Assembly: GCA_043770215.1 (NCBI GenBank)
Contig: JAYVIQ010000001.1
Span: forward strand, 1-18,626
Source of the DNA: JAYVIQ01 sp043770215
GTDB lineage: Bacteria; Bacteroidota; Bacteroidia; Cytophagales; JAAEPT01
DNA: 18,626 bases
Reading direction: 5' to 3'
The notes below the pieces were generated by a model. It was not told the DNA's origin, did no database searches, and saw only the letters and a program-made list of their open reading frames with translations. The translations under genes were made by a program, and so were the position numbers. Below are positions 1 through 8,160 of this stretch, one piece after another. Numbering within the stretch: position 1 is the stretch's first letter; each line of letters opens with the position of its first letter.

Positions 1-39
1 GTACAGAATATAAAATACTACAAAAAATTTTATTTGATT

Positions 40-492
40 ATGATTGACAAATTTACTTACCATGAGGCATTATTGGGCTTAACAACAATTGTTGCTTGGT
101 CTGATGGAGAATTACATAGATCTGAGGTAGATTCTAGAATTAATATGATTTTAAATGAAGGCATAACTACAACAGAAATAGACATTTTTAAGTCTAAATA
201 CGATGAAATAAACAGCTTTGAAAGAGTATACAAAAATTGCATAGCTGTATTAAAAAATGAAGAGTACGATAAAAAAAATCGTGCCCTTGCTTATATGTGG
301 CAGCTTGCTAACCTAAGCAACTCAGAGGAAGAATTGGACCTAGAGTACATTACAGATAGTTGGATGAACAACAAAGGAAATGTAGAATTGGCTGAACTTA
401 AATGGATAAACCAAGCAAGGAAAGACTTGGATGTGGATTTAGAAGATTTCAAAAAAGAATTTGCTTCTTTGCCAGAACCAAAAAGATTTTAA
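40..492 (+). CDS. TerB-like small helical protein
   Basis: Encodes a soluble, probably all-helical protein of 150 residues with no signal peptide or membrane segment. The N-terminal stretch (about residues 5-35: HEALLGLTTIVAWSDGELHR, then an acidic E-x-D and a hydrophobic helix) resembles the TerB / DjlA N-terminal fold, in which an early D-G-E segment sits between helices. That resemblance is by eye, and the function of most TerB-like proteins is unknown. I take the ATG at 40 as the start; a TTG two codons upstream (34) is in frame but less likely. The stop codon overlaps the stop of the convergent membrane-protein gene in a shared TTAA. A strong terminator hairpin follows at once. Confidence in the gene is high; confidence in the family is moderate. 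Confidence 0.75.
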   Translation: MIDKFTYHEALLGLTTIVAWSDGELHRSEVDSRINMILNEGITTTEIDIFKSKYDEINSFERVYKNCIAVLKNEEYDKKNRALAYMWQLANLSNSEEELDLEYITDSWMNNKGNVELAELKWINQARKDLDVDLEDFKKEFASLPEPKRF

Positions 493-1700
493 TCTTTCTC
501 TAAAAGCCTTCTAATTTTTGGAAGGCTTTTTAATTGTTCAAGACCAAACCAAACCCAAAAAAACCAAAACACAATTCTATACCTAGACAAACACCCATAA
601 TTTGGCGAAACCAAACAAAAAAATCCTGCACAAACCAAAGTAAAAAGTAACATGACATAAAACTCTTTTCTCATTTCAACTTTTTTAAAATAAAGCAATC
701 CAAAAAACAACAATAAAAAAACCAAACTATTTTCTAAGCTTATGAAACTCACAAATAGGTTGGTTGTACTTACAAAAAACACACCTTTATAGGACTCTAA
801 AAATGCTAGATAAATGTTCCAATTGCTATTTTCCTGAAAATTTAATTGTATAAAATTAGATCCATTGCTTAAATCTATCATTTGATAGTAATTTAGTTTT
901 GCAAGCTCTAATATAACTTCAAACTGCAACTGAGGCATAAGCAGGTATTGCCCAAAAAAATAACATACGCACAAAAAGACACTAGCTATCCAAAACCAAG
1001 GTCTGTTGTAATATTTAAACAAAACAAATAAATAGGCTACAAAAAGCACAAAAACAAGATAAAAAAATCTGAGTTCTAAAAGTATCAAAATTGAAAAAAA
1101 CAAAATAGAAATAGACTTTACCTTCCAATTTTTAATTTTCCATTTATCAAATTTTCTTTCTGTGTAACTAAATTTAGACCAAAAATATGCACTCAAAAAA
1201 AGTAAGGCTGGAAAAGCAAGTGCCTCTTTACAAATGCCTGATGACCAAAATAAAATACTAGGAAATCCTAAAGCAATACAAAAAGTAATGTTTTTATATT
1301 CCAACCTGTAATTTATGATTTTATAGGTTTTATAGAGAAAAATATTGCCAATGAGGGCAACTATAATAGCATCTAAATACAAACAAGAAAAGTTGATAGC
1401 ATGGATGAAATGAAAAAATTTGGCAAAGAAAATACGTCTATATTCATTAGAGATTTGACTAGGTACATGTTTATCAGTGAACAAGACTTCTAACATTGGT
1501 TTTTTCTCCCAAAAAGATGTAAGTTTCAAATAATCTGTTAGGTCACCAATGTATATATTTTGGTAAACAAACACAAAAACTAAAGCGCTAGCTAATCTTA
1601 AAACAGTCAAAGTTCTAAAGTACTTATCTTGTTCTAGCCAATTTTTGAATGAATAAGCCATTAAAAAAAACCAACAAAAAAATGTAGAAATCCAAATCAT
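489..1700 (-). CDS. Polytopic membrane protein, EpsG/polysaccharide-polymerase-like
   Basis: A hydrophobic protein of about 400 residues with roughly nine membrane-spanning segments separated by short basic or aromatic loops, ending in a charged tail (KSLPKIRRLLEKD). A central motif, FPSILFWSSGICKEAL, resembles the PS-x-x-FW-SSG-x-x-KE signature seen in EpsG-like and other polysaccharide-related membrane proteins of Bacteroidota. I infer a role in cell-envelope glycan metabolism, but the reaction is unknown. The ATG at 1700 overlaps the DUF2851 stop as ATGA, which suggests translational coupling. An in-frame ATG at 1733 would add 11 residues (MSYWKNYFRVG) and overlap the upstream gene by 37 bp. 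It is the last gene of the pyrD-ftsK-lolA-pyrF-DUF2851 run. Confidence 0.8.
   Translation of the reverse strand: MIWISTFFCWFFLMAYSFKNWLEQDKYFRTLTVLRLASALVFVFVYQNIYIGDLTDYLKLTSFWEKKPMLEVLFTDKHVPSQISNEYRRIFFAKFFHFIHAINFSCLYLDAIIVALIGNIFLYKTYKIINYRLEYKNITFCIALGFPSILFWSSGICKEALAFPALLFLSAYFWSKFSYTERKFDKWKIKNWKVKSISILFFSILILLELRFFYLVFVLFVAYLFVLFKYYNRPWFWIASVFLCVCYFFGQYLLMPQLQFEVILELAKLNYYQMIDLSNGSNFIQLNFQENSNWNIYLAFLESYKGVFFVSTTNLFVSFISLENSLVFLLLFFGLLYFKKVEMRKEFYVMLLFTLVCAGFFCLVSPNYGCLSRYRIVFWFFWVWFGLEQLKSLPKIRRLLEKD
502..531 (+). terminator. Rho-independent terminator of the TerB-like gene, inside the end of the facing gene
   Basis: A perfect 10-bp inverted repeat, AAAAGCCTTC (502-511) and GAAGGCTTTT (521-530), encloses a 9-nt loop and runs into T's on the plus strand. 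The minus strand also ends in T's. The whole hairpin lies inside the last codons of the minus-strand membrane-protein gene, where it encodes SLPKIRRLL. Confidence 0.8.
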
Positions 1701-2947
1701 ACCCACCCTAAAATAGTTTTTCCAGTATGACAATCAAGACATTTTTTATGCTTGCAAGATTGGTTGTACAATTCAATAGCCCCTTGAGACAAAAAAGCAT
1801 CATCTATAACAAAGCCATAAGAAGTAAAGGAATTTGTTATAGAATTTTTCTCAGATTTCAACTCTTCCAAAATAGCTTGGGCTTTAAATAAGTAGCTTTC
1901 ATCTCCATAATATTTACTTAGCAAACTAAGATAGGGCACCAAAGTATTTATTTTAAAGTGATTTTTAAGATCTTGACTTATTGTGTGTTTTTTAGTGGTT
2001 TTTTTATCAAACTGATAGTGTTCTTGCCAATATGTAGGTAGGTCTATCGTATTTAAAAATGAGTTGCCAATAGATTCAATTTCTTCTAATTCAGAAATTG
2101 GCTTAACCAAGCCAACCAACACAGCCAAGCTCACATGCGGTTTTGAAGCACCCCTTACTTTTGAGAAATTCCATTCAGTAGAATTAAGTTCTTGTAAACT
2201 ATGCTTTTGTTTTAAAAAAAGATACTCGTTGTACAATTCTTTTTCATAACTCACATTTGAGTTATTCAATAAGCCAGCCGTTCCAAAAACAAAGGCCTCA
2301 ATGGTTTTTTCTTGGTCACTATATTTAAGCAAATGCTTTATCTCTAGATGCTTACCTAGCTTACCCATAACTTCTTTATTGACTTTTTTACCCAAAGCAA
2401 GAGCAAAGAGGTAAAACAACATTTGTTTCCAATCAAATCCAAAAGACTCAAGGGTCTGGTAGTGTTCATTTGCTTTTCTGGTTAAACGCAGAAAAGCGTG
2501 TTGGCTTAAAGTATACTGTTTATCTATTTCTTTTATTTTCTCTAGATAATTTGTGCAAGAAAACAAGGTAGAACTCTCTAAAAGAGACTGATAATGTAGC
2601 AACAGAGTAGTTGAAACATGGTTTTTTAAAATTAAACAAGGTATTCCTTTTGGTACTGTTTCATGGTTTTCTACAGACCAAACCACGTGTAAAATCACGT
2701 TTTTATATTTATCATTGAACTGGTGCCCATGTTTGAGCCAGTCTATGTCTTTTACATGAATCTCTACGGTACCAGCCCACTCTAATTCACCTATTTTTAT
2801 TCGAGCATCAGAAAAGTCTGGCCCATCGTATTGATTTAAAAATCCTTGCTTAATTAGAACAATTGGCTCATGATGAACGGTTTTTAACTCTGTAGCATCA
2901 AACAATTTATGTTGCCAAATAAACTGTATCAACTTCTCGGTAATCAT
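1697..2947 (-). CDS. DUF2851 family protein
   Basis: A 416-residue protein that I recognise as DUF2851, a family common in Bacteroidota and without known biochemical function. The hallmark region is near the N-terminus: NQYDGPDFSDARI (38-50), WAGTVEIHVKDIDWLKHGH (57-75) and YKNVILHVVW (81-90). These conserved Asp, Glu and His residues recall a metal-dependent nuclease or hydrolase fold, but that is only inference. The C-terminus carries a Cys/His cluster (C398, C403, C406, H407) before TGKTILGWV, which could bind a metal. The start lies 3 bp after the pyrF stop. The stop overlaps the next gene's ATG as ATGA, so the protein is made from the same message as its neighbours. Confidence 0.88.
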   Translation of the reverse strand: MITEKLIQFIWQHKLFDATELKTVHHEPIVLIKQGFLNQYDGPDFSDARIKIGELEWAGTVEIHVKDIDWLKHGHQFNDKYKNVILHVVWSVENHETVPKGIPCLILKNHVSTTLLLHYQSLLESSTLFSCTNYLEKIKEIDKQYTLSQHAFLRLTRKANEHYQTLESFGFDWKQMLFYLFALALGKKVNKEVMGKLGKHLEIKHLLKYSDQEKTIEAFVFGTAGLLNNSNVSYEKELYNEYLFLKQKHSLQELNSTEWNFSKVRGASKPHVSLAVLVGLVKPISELEEIESIGNSFLNTIDLPTYWQEHYQFDKKTTKKHTISQDLKNHFKINTLVPYLSLLSKYYGDESYLFKAQAILEELKSEKNSITNSFTSYGFVIDDAFLSQGAIELYNQSCKHKKCLDCHTGKTILGWV

Positions 2948-2950
2948 TGC

Positions 2951-3772
2951 CTATTTTATATAAGTATCTAGCAATTGAGACATCTCTAGCTGAATTTTTA
3001 ATGCTTCTGCTCTTGCTTTTTCTGCAAAATCTTCTCCGCTAGAGGCGTAAATTATTGCTCTAGATGAGTTTACTAAAAGCCCGCAATGATCATTCATACC
3101 ATATTTAGAAAGTGTTTGCAAATCACCACCTTGTGTACCTACGCCCGGAACCAAGAAAAAATAGTCTTGGGCCATTTTCCTTATTTCTATAAAAGATTCT
3201 GCTTTGGTAGCTCCTATGACATACATTAAATTCTCTGGCGTACCCCATTCCTGACTTTTTTCTATGACTTCTTGGTATAGCTTTTTTCCGTTTTTCAATT
3301 CTAAATCCTGAAAATCTGCACTTCCTTGGTTACTAGTAAGGCCCAAAAGTATAACCCATTTATTTTCATATTCTAAAAAAGGTTGTACAGAATCTTTTCC
3401 CATGTAAGGAGCAACAGTTACAGAATCAAAATTCATTTGTTCAAAGTAAGCTCTTGCGTACAAACTAGATGTATTGCCTATATCTCCTCTTTTGGCATCT
3501 GAAATTGTAAAAATAGAATCAGGTATAACAGACATCGTTTTTTCTAAACTCTGCCAACCATTTGTACCTAAACCTTCATAAAACGCTATGTTTGGTTTGT
3601 ATGCCACACATAAATCTTTAGTTGCATCTATTATCTGGGTATTAAATGCCGCTATGGGATCTTCAAGATTTAGTAAGTGCTTCGGGATTTTCTTCAAATC
3701 TGTATCTAAACCAATACACAAGTATGACTGTTTGGTTTTTATTTGTTCAAATAGAGTAGCTCTAGTCATCAT
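2951..3772 (-). CDS. pyrF: Orotidine 5'-phosphate decarboxylase (type 2)
   Basis: Catalyses the last step of de novo UMP synthesis, OMP to UMP plus CO2, in the cytoplasm. The 273-residue length and sequence fit the longer type-2 PyrF family rather than the ~230-residue E. coli type. Visible motifs are GLDTD (21-25), AYKPN (57-61), the catalytic DAKRGD (92-97), and the phosphate-binding VPGVGTQGGD near the C-terminus. The ATG overlaps the lolA-like stop by one base (TAATG), so translation is probably coupled. A second ATG follows directly as codon 2. pyrD lies four genes upstream in the same run, so two steps of the pathway share one probable operon, separated by ftsK and the lolA-like gene. 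Confidence 0.96.
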   Translation of the reverse strand: MMTRATLFEQIKTKQSYLCIGLDTDLKKIPKHLLNLEDPIAAFNTQIIDATKDLCVAYKPNIAFYEGLGTNGWQSLEKTMSVIPDSIFTISDAKRGDIGNTSSLYARAYFEQMNFDSVTVAPYMGKDSVQPFLEYENKWVILLGLTSNQGSADFQDLELKNGKKLYQEVIEKSQEWGTPENLMYVIGATKAESFIEIRKMAQDYFFLVPGVGTQGGDLQTLSKYGMNDHCGLLVNSSRAIIYASSGEDFAEKARAEALKIQLEMSQLLDTYIK

Positions 3773-4449
3773 TATTTTGAGAAAGTTCCAGCATTGGTAA
3801 GGTCTTCTACACTTATTTCTGGGTGTTTTTTATAATCGTAGGTAAAAATACTTTCTGCAAAAACCACGTTTGGTTTGAATGTATTTAGCTTAAACTTATG
3901 TCTATTCCCATTTTTTTCAAAAACAATCCACTGCTTTACTTCATTATTGAGTGGATTTACCAAAAGTTTAATCTTAAAAAACTCTGCTTTTAGGTTTGCT
4001 TTGTCTGGATTCAACTCAATTGTAGTGCACTTTACTCCATCTATTGTTTCATCCAATCCTTTTAAATACTTATAGCCTATTTTGTATGCATCCAATACTT
4101 TACTCATGTCTACAATTTTGTCTTCTGCATCAAAGTCAGAAACATAGGCTTCTTTGTCTTTTGCTACCACATTCCAAATATAAATTCCATTTGAGTAAAA
4201 CTCTTCGCCATCAGATTTTTTTAGATGAAATTTATTTCCTTTTACTTTAGCATCTGCGGTAAAACTTTCGTTCATGCTTGGGTTAGCAGTTACTTCTAAT
4301 TTGTACGTAATGTTTGCTTGAAAAGATGTATAAGCCTTATATTTAGCATTAATTGCATCCAACATTTTTTTTGCTGCCGGATCTAACTGCGCTACCATTG
4401 ATTGTGTTACTGATAAAATTAAGCCTAAGATTACGATTGTTTTTTTCAT
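3772..4449 (-). CDS. lolA: LolA-like outer-membrane lipoprotein carrier protein
   Basis: A 225-residue secreted protein with a clear signal peptide (MKKTIVILGLILSVTQSMVA, cleavage likely after A20). The mature part, PAAKKMLDAINAKYKAYTSFQANITYKLEV, then alternating beta strands with a FYSNGIYIWNV segment, fits the LolA/LolB half-barrel fold of Bacteroidota LolA-like proteins. The expected role is to shuttle lipoproteins across the periplasm from an inner-membrane ABC release complex to the outer membrane. It follows ftsK by 72 bp and overlaps pyrF by one base. FtsK next to LolA also occurs in Proteobacteria, which supports the call. A LolD-like ATPase is encoded elsewhere in this window at 12744-13403. 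Confidence 0.88.
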   Translation of the reverse strand: MKKTIVILGLILSVTQSMVAQLDPAAKKMLDAINAKYKAYTSFQANITYKLEVTANPSMNESFTADAKVKGNKFHLKKSDGEEFYSNGIYIWNVVAKDKEAYVSDFDAEDKIVDMSKVLDAYKIGYKYLKGLDETIDGVKCTTIELNPDKANLKAEFFKIKLLVNPLNNEVKQWIVFEKNGNRHKFKLNTFKPNVVFAESIFTYDYKKHPEISVEDLTNAGTFSK

Positions 4450-4521
4450 TTTATTATTGTTTTCAAATTTGTTGGGTACATTAAAACCTTTAGAAATAAA
4501 ACTTCAATTCAAATAGAAAGT

Positions 4522-7041
4522 TTATCTTTTATCAAGTTCTTTCAATAATTGTTCCAAAGTATTTTCATCTTGAATGTACACATCTCTAGCTTTGGCACCT
4601 TGAAAGGGACCAACTATACCTGCGGCTTCCATTTGGTCTACAATTCTTCCAGCTCTATTGTAGCCAAGTTTTAATTTTCTCTGGATAAGAGACGTACTGC
4701 CTTGTTGGGAAGAAACAATTATTCTGGCAGCTTCATCAAACATTGAGTCTCTGTCTGATAAATCCACTCCAGATTTTTGATCTTCTGCACCTTCTCCTAC
4801 GTATTCTGGCAAATGAAAAGCAGTGCTATAACCTTGTTGACTACCAATAAAATCTACAATTGCATCTATTTCATGGGTATCTACAAAACCACATTGCACC
4901 CTTATAATTTCAGATCCTTGAGAGATAAGCATATCTCCCATGCCAATCAATTGATCTGCACCTCCTGTATCCAATATGGTTCTTGAATCTATTTTAGAAG
5001 TAACTTTAAAGGATATTCGAGCGGGGAAGTTTGCTTTAATAATACCGGTAATTACATTTACAGATGGTCTTTGAGTAGCAACAACTAAATGTATACCTAT
5101 AGCTCTAGCAAGTTGAGCAAGTCTGGCAATAGGCGTTTCCACTTCTTTGCCTGCTGTCATCATCAAGTCTGCTAATTCATCTATTACAAGTACAATGTAT
5201 GGCATAAACTTATGTCCTTTTTCAGGATTTAGTCTACGCTCTATAAATTTTTTGTTATACTCCCCTAAATTTCTACAGCCTGCTAGTTTTAGCAAGTCAT
5301 ACCTGCTGTCCATTTCTATACAAAGTGAGTTTAATGTATTTATTACCTTAGAGGTATCTGTAATAATTGCTTCTTGCTCGCCTGGCAATTTGGCTAGAAA
5401 ATGACGCTCTATTTTAGAGAAAATAGAAAGTTCTACTTTTTTGGGGTCTACGAGTACAAATTTTAATTGTGCGGGGTGTTTTTTGTACAATAAAGAAGCC
5501 AAAATAATGTTTAGACCCACAGACTTACCTTGCCCAGTAGCACCTGCCATAAGCATGTGAGGCATTTTGGTGAGGTCTATCATAAAAATCTCATTGGTTA
5601 TGGTTTTGCCTAAAACAACTGGCAATGCCATTTTAGAATTCATAAACTTCTCAGAAGTAAGCAAAGATTTAAAGGAGACAAGCTCTCTTTCTTTATTGGG
5701 TACTTCTATACCTATTGTACCTTTTCCTGGTATTGGCGCTATAATCCGTATCCCTAGCGCTGCTAAACTCAGTGCAATATCGTCTTCTAAGTTTTTTATT
5801 TTACTTATTTTTATACCCGCTTCTGGAATAATTTCATACAAAGTAACTGTAGGCCCAATTGTGGCCTTTATGCTAGAAATACCTATTTTGTAGTTCCCTA
5901 GTGTTTCTACAATTTTATTTTTGTTGGCACTAAGCTCTTCCATAGAAACTTTTACTTTGCTTTCAGGGGCGTCTGCAAGTAAGTCAGCTGTTGGATATTT
6001 ATAATATGAAAGATCTAAAGTGGGGTCATAAGTACCTAGGTCTAATTCTCCAGAAAAATCTATAAAATCATCATCAGTTTCATTTTCAGCTATTTCCAAT
6101 TCTACTTCATCCTCTTGATCTAGCTCATCATGGCCTTGGCTAAAGGTAGAATTTGTGGTGTTTTCTATTTCAAAATCGGGTGTTGAAACTACAGGTTGTA
6201 TTTTCTCCACTAATTCAAACTCTTCATCTTCTTGATTTAATAGAGTTGTATCAGAAAGTTCGCTTTCTAAAAGTTCTTCTTCTTCTTCTTCTTCTTCTTC
6301 TTCTTCTTCTTCTTCTTCTTCTAAAACAGATTTGCTATCTACTGTATCTTGTAAAATAGCTTTTTCTTTATTTACGGTAGGAACTATGCCAAAAAGGACA
6401 CCAAAATCAAAGAAATAAATCATGAACAATAACAAAACAAAACCCAATAACAAAAAAGTGCCCCAACCTATAATTCCGTTTAAAAACTGAGCGATATAAA
6501 ACCCAGTACCTCCGCTATAATAAATGATAGCGTTTGGGTCTTCTATTTTATTTAAGATAAAACCCAGCATTACACTTATCCAAAGTCCTGAAAATACAGA
6601 TGCTTTGGTAAATTTTACTTGGTTTTCTATTTTTTTGCCCGTAATTAAACTTAATCCAAACAAAAACAAAATAGGAACTATACAAAAAGAACCTATACCA
6701 AACCATTGATTAATAAAATAATGACTCAAAATTGATCCTGAGTAGCCAATGTTATTTTTAGTTTGTTTACCTAATTCAGCGGTATTTTGGCTTAAATCAT
6801 ACATCAAATCAAAATCTTCTTTACCAGAAAAAAAATGAGAGGTAAATGCAAACAACATACTTGCAGAAACCACCATAAAAAGTGCTCCTACACTAAATTT
6901 AAACCTAGGATCTTTTAAAAACTCTGGGAGTTTTAAAGAGCTCTTTGCTTTTTTTGAATGAGACTCTTTGGAATCTTTCTTCTTCTTTTCTTTCTTTATT
7001 GTCTCTAAAGATGGAGGGGATAAATATTGATTTTCTGCCAC
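4522..7041 (-). CDS. ftsK: DNA translocase FtsK
   Basis: Septum-located DNA pump that clears and resolves chromosome termini during division. The 839 residues show the full FtsK order. A basic N-terminal tail is followed by about four membrane segments between residues ~49 and ~220. A very acidic linker (about 225-330) contains an unbroken run of 16 glutamates (241-256). Then come the alpha/beta motor, with Walker A GATGQGKS (500-507) and Walker B LVIDELADLM (618-627), and a C-terminal winged-helix gamma domain (QRKLKLGYNRAGRIVDQME). The start is an ATG 16 bp after the pyrD stop. The linker is short compared with E. coli FtsK but normal for this phylum. Confidence 0.97.
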   Translation of the reverse strand: MAENQYLSPPSLETIKKEKKKKDSKESHSKKAKSSLKLPEFLKDPRFKFSVGALFMVVSASMLFAFTSHFFSGKEDFDLMYDLSQNTAELGKQTKNNIGYSGSILSHYFINQWFGIGSFCIVPILFLFGLSLITGKKIENQVKFTKASVFSGLWISVMLGFILNKIEDPNAIIYYSGGTGFYIAQFLNGIIGWGTFLLLGFVLLLFMIYFFDFGVLFGIVPTVNKEKAILQDTVDSKSVLEEEEEEEEEEEEEEEELLESELSDTTLLNQEDEEFELVEKIQPVVSTPDFEIENTTNSTFSQGHDELDQEDEVELEIAENETDDDFIDFSGELDLGTYDPTLDLSYYKYPTADLLADAPESKVKVSMEELSANKNKIVETLGNYKIGISSIKATIGPTVTLYEIIPEAGIKISKIKNLEDDIALSLAALGIRIIAPIPGKGTIGIEVPNKERELVSFKSLLTSEKFMNSKMALPVVLGKTITNEIFMIDLTKMPHMLMAGATGQGKSVGLNIILASLLYKKHPAQLKFVLVDPKKVELSIFSKIERHFLAKLPGEQEAIITDTSKVINTLNSLCIEMDSRYDLLKLAGCRNLGEYNKKFIERRLNPEKGHKFMPYIVLVIDELADLMMTAGKEVETPIARLAQLARAIGIHLVVATQRPSVNVITGIIKANFPARISFKVTSKIDSRTILDTGGADQLIGMGDMLISQGSEIIRVQCGFVDTHEIDAIVDFIGSQQGYSTAFHLPEYVGEGAEDQKSGVDLSDRDSMFDEAARIIVSSQQGSTSLIQRKLKLGYNRAGRIVDQMEAAGIVGPFQGAKARDVYIQDENTLEQLLKELDKR
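6274..6321 (-). repeat. Perfect (GAA)16 trinucleotide repeat in ftsK
   Basis: Sixteen identical TTC units on the plus strand (GAA in the sense of ftsK), 48 bp without interruption, encode Glu 241-256 in the acidic linker between the membrane and motor domains. No alternative GAG codon breaks the run. Such a pure trinucleotide tract can gain or lose units by slippage while keeping the reading frame. Confidence 0.97.
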
Positions 7042-7057
7042 AATATATTAGTAAATT

Positions 7058-8095
7058 TTATTTACCATTGCTTAAAATTGCTTTATTAATTCTTTTCACA
7101 AAACCAGGCCCTTCATAAATAAACCCTGTGTATATCTGCACCAAACTTGCACCTGCCTCTAACTTTTCTATAGCATCTTCTGGACTAGATATTCCTCCTA
7201 CACCTATAATTGGAAAAGCGCCATTGGATTTTTTGTGTAAATATTTAATTACCTCAGTACTTTTGTCTTTTAGTGGTTTGCCACTTACACCACCATTACC
7301 AATTTCTGTAACTTTATTAGTATCCGTAAGTAAGTTTCCTCTTTCTATGGTAGTGTTTGTAGCTATAACTCCTGCAATTTTAGTTGAATTTATTATATCA
7401 ATAATATCATCTAATTGGTGTTGGCTTAGGTCTGGAGCAATTTTTAGAAGTATTGGTTTTGGTATAGGTTGTGCATTATTTAGTTTCATAAGCTCACTTA
7501 GCAAGTGCGTAAGAGGCGCTTTCTCTTGCAAATCTCTAAGATTAGGCGTATTAGGAGAGCTTACATTTACCGCAAAATAATCTACGTATGGGTACAATGC
7601 CTGAAAACAAAAAGAGTAATCTGATAAGGCATCTTCGTTTTCTGTTGCCTTATTTTTACCTATATTTCCACCAACAATTATATTTGATTTTCTGGTCTTA
7701 AGCTGTTCTATTGCTTGGATTACTCCTTTGTTATTAAACCCCATTCGGTTTATGATTGCCTGATCTTTAACTAATCTAAAGAGTCTTTTTTTTGGGTTAC
7801 CATCTTGAGGCTTTGGAGTAAGCGTACCTATTTCAGTAAAACCAAAACCAAAATTTGCTAGCTCATCTACTAATACGGCATCTTTATCAAACCCGGCAGC
7901 AAGACCCACAGGATTTTTGAATGTTAACCCAAAGACAGTACGCTCCAATTTGGGATGCTCAAAAGCATAAAAATGTTTAATTAAAGCATTCAAAAACCGA
8001 ACTTGGTTTATTTTTTTTATCCAAAAAAAAGAAAAATAATGCACTTTTTCAGGATCGAATAAAAATAAAATATTTCTTACTATTACTTTGTACAC
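7058..8095 (-). CDS. pyrD: Dihydroorotate dehydrogenase, quinone-dependent (class 2)
   Basis: Oxidises dihydroorotate to orotate using a bound FMN and passes electrons to membrane quinones; fourth step of UMP synthesis. The 345-residue length and the N-terminal membrane-associating helices (FLFDPEKVHYFSFF) mark the class 2 enzyme. Visible motifs are NPVGLAAGFDKDA (61-73), NRMGFNNKG (116-124), NVSSPNTP (177-184, the catalytic-serine region), LLKIAPDL (216-223), NGGVSGKPL (267-275) and IGVGGISSPEDA. It is the first gene of the six-gene minus-strand run, and a promoter-like element lies just upstream. Its separation from the other pyr genes by ftsK is a local arrangement rather than a sign of unusual function. 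Confidence 0.97.
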   Translation of the reverse strand: MYKVIVRNILFLFDPEKVHYFSFFWIKKINQVRFLNALIKHFYAFEHPKLERTVFGLTFKNPVGLAAGFDKDAVLVDELANFGFGFTEIGTLTPKPQDGNPKKRLFRLVKDQAIINRMGFNNKGVIQAIEQLKTRKSNIIVGGNIGKNKATENEDALSDYSFCFQALYPYVDYFAVNVSSPNTPNLRDLQEKAPLTHLLSELMKLNNAQPIPKPILLKIAPDLSQHQLDDIIDIINSTKIAGVIATNTTIERGNLLTDTNKVTEIGNGGVSGKPLKDKSTEVIKYLHKKSNGAFPIIGVGGISSPEDAIEKLEAGASLVQIYTGFIYEGPGFVKRINKAILSNGK

Positions 8096-8113
8096 TGCTA
8101 TATTTTTTAACTA

Positions 8114-8148
8114 CAAATATAGAATTAATAAAAAACTTTTGCTTACAA
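8114..8148 (-). promoter_or_regulatory. Candidate Bacteroidota-type promoter for pyrD-ftsK run
   Basis: On the minus strand, TATATTTG (8121-8114) matches the TAnnTTTG -7 consensus exactly. A TTG lies 24 nt upstream (8148-8146), slightly wider than the usual 17-23. It would start transcription about 15 nt before the pyrD ATG at 8095. Confidence 0.45.
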
Positions 8149-8160
8149 AAATAGCAATTA

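Noticed and set aside
6153..6359. Plus-strand ORF with a run of leucines opposite the ftsK linker
   Set aside because: It is the antisense reading of the GAA repeat (TTC/CTT) in a well-supported ftsK gene.
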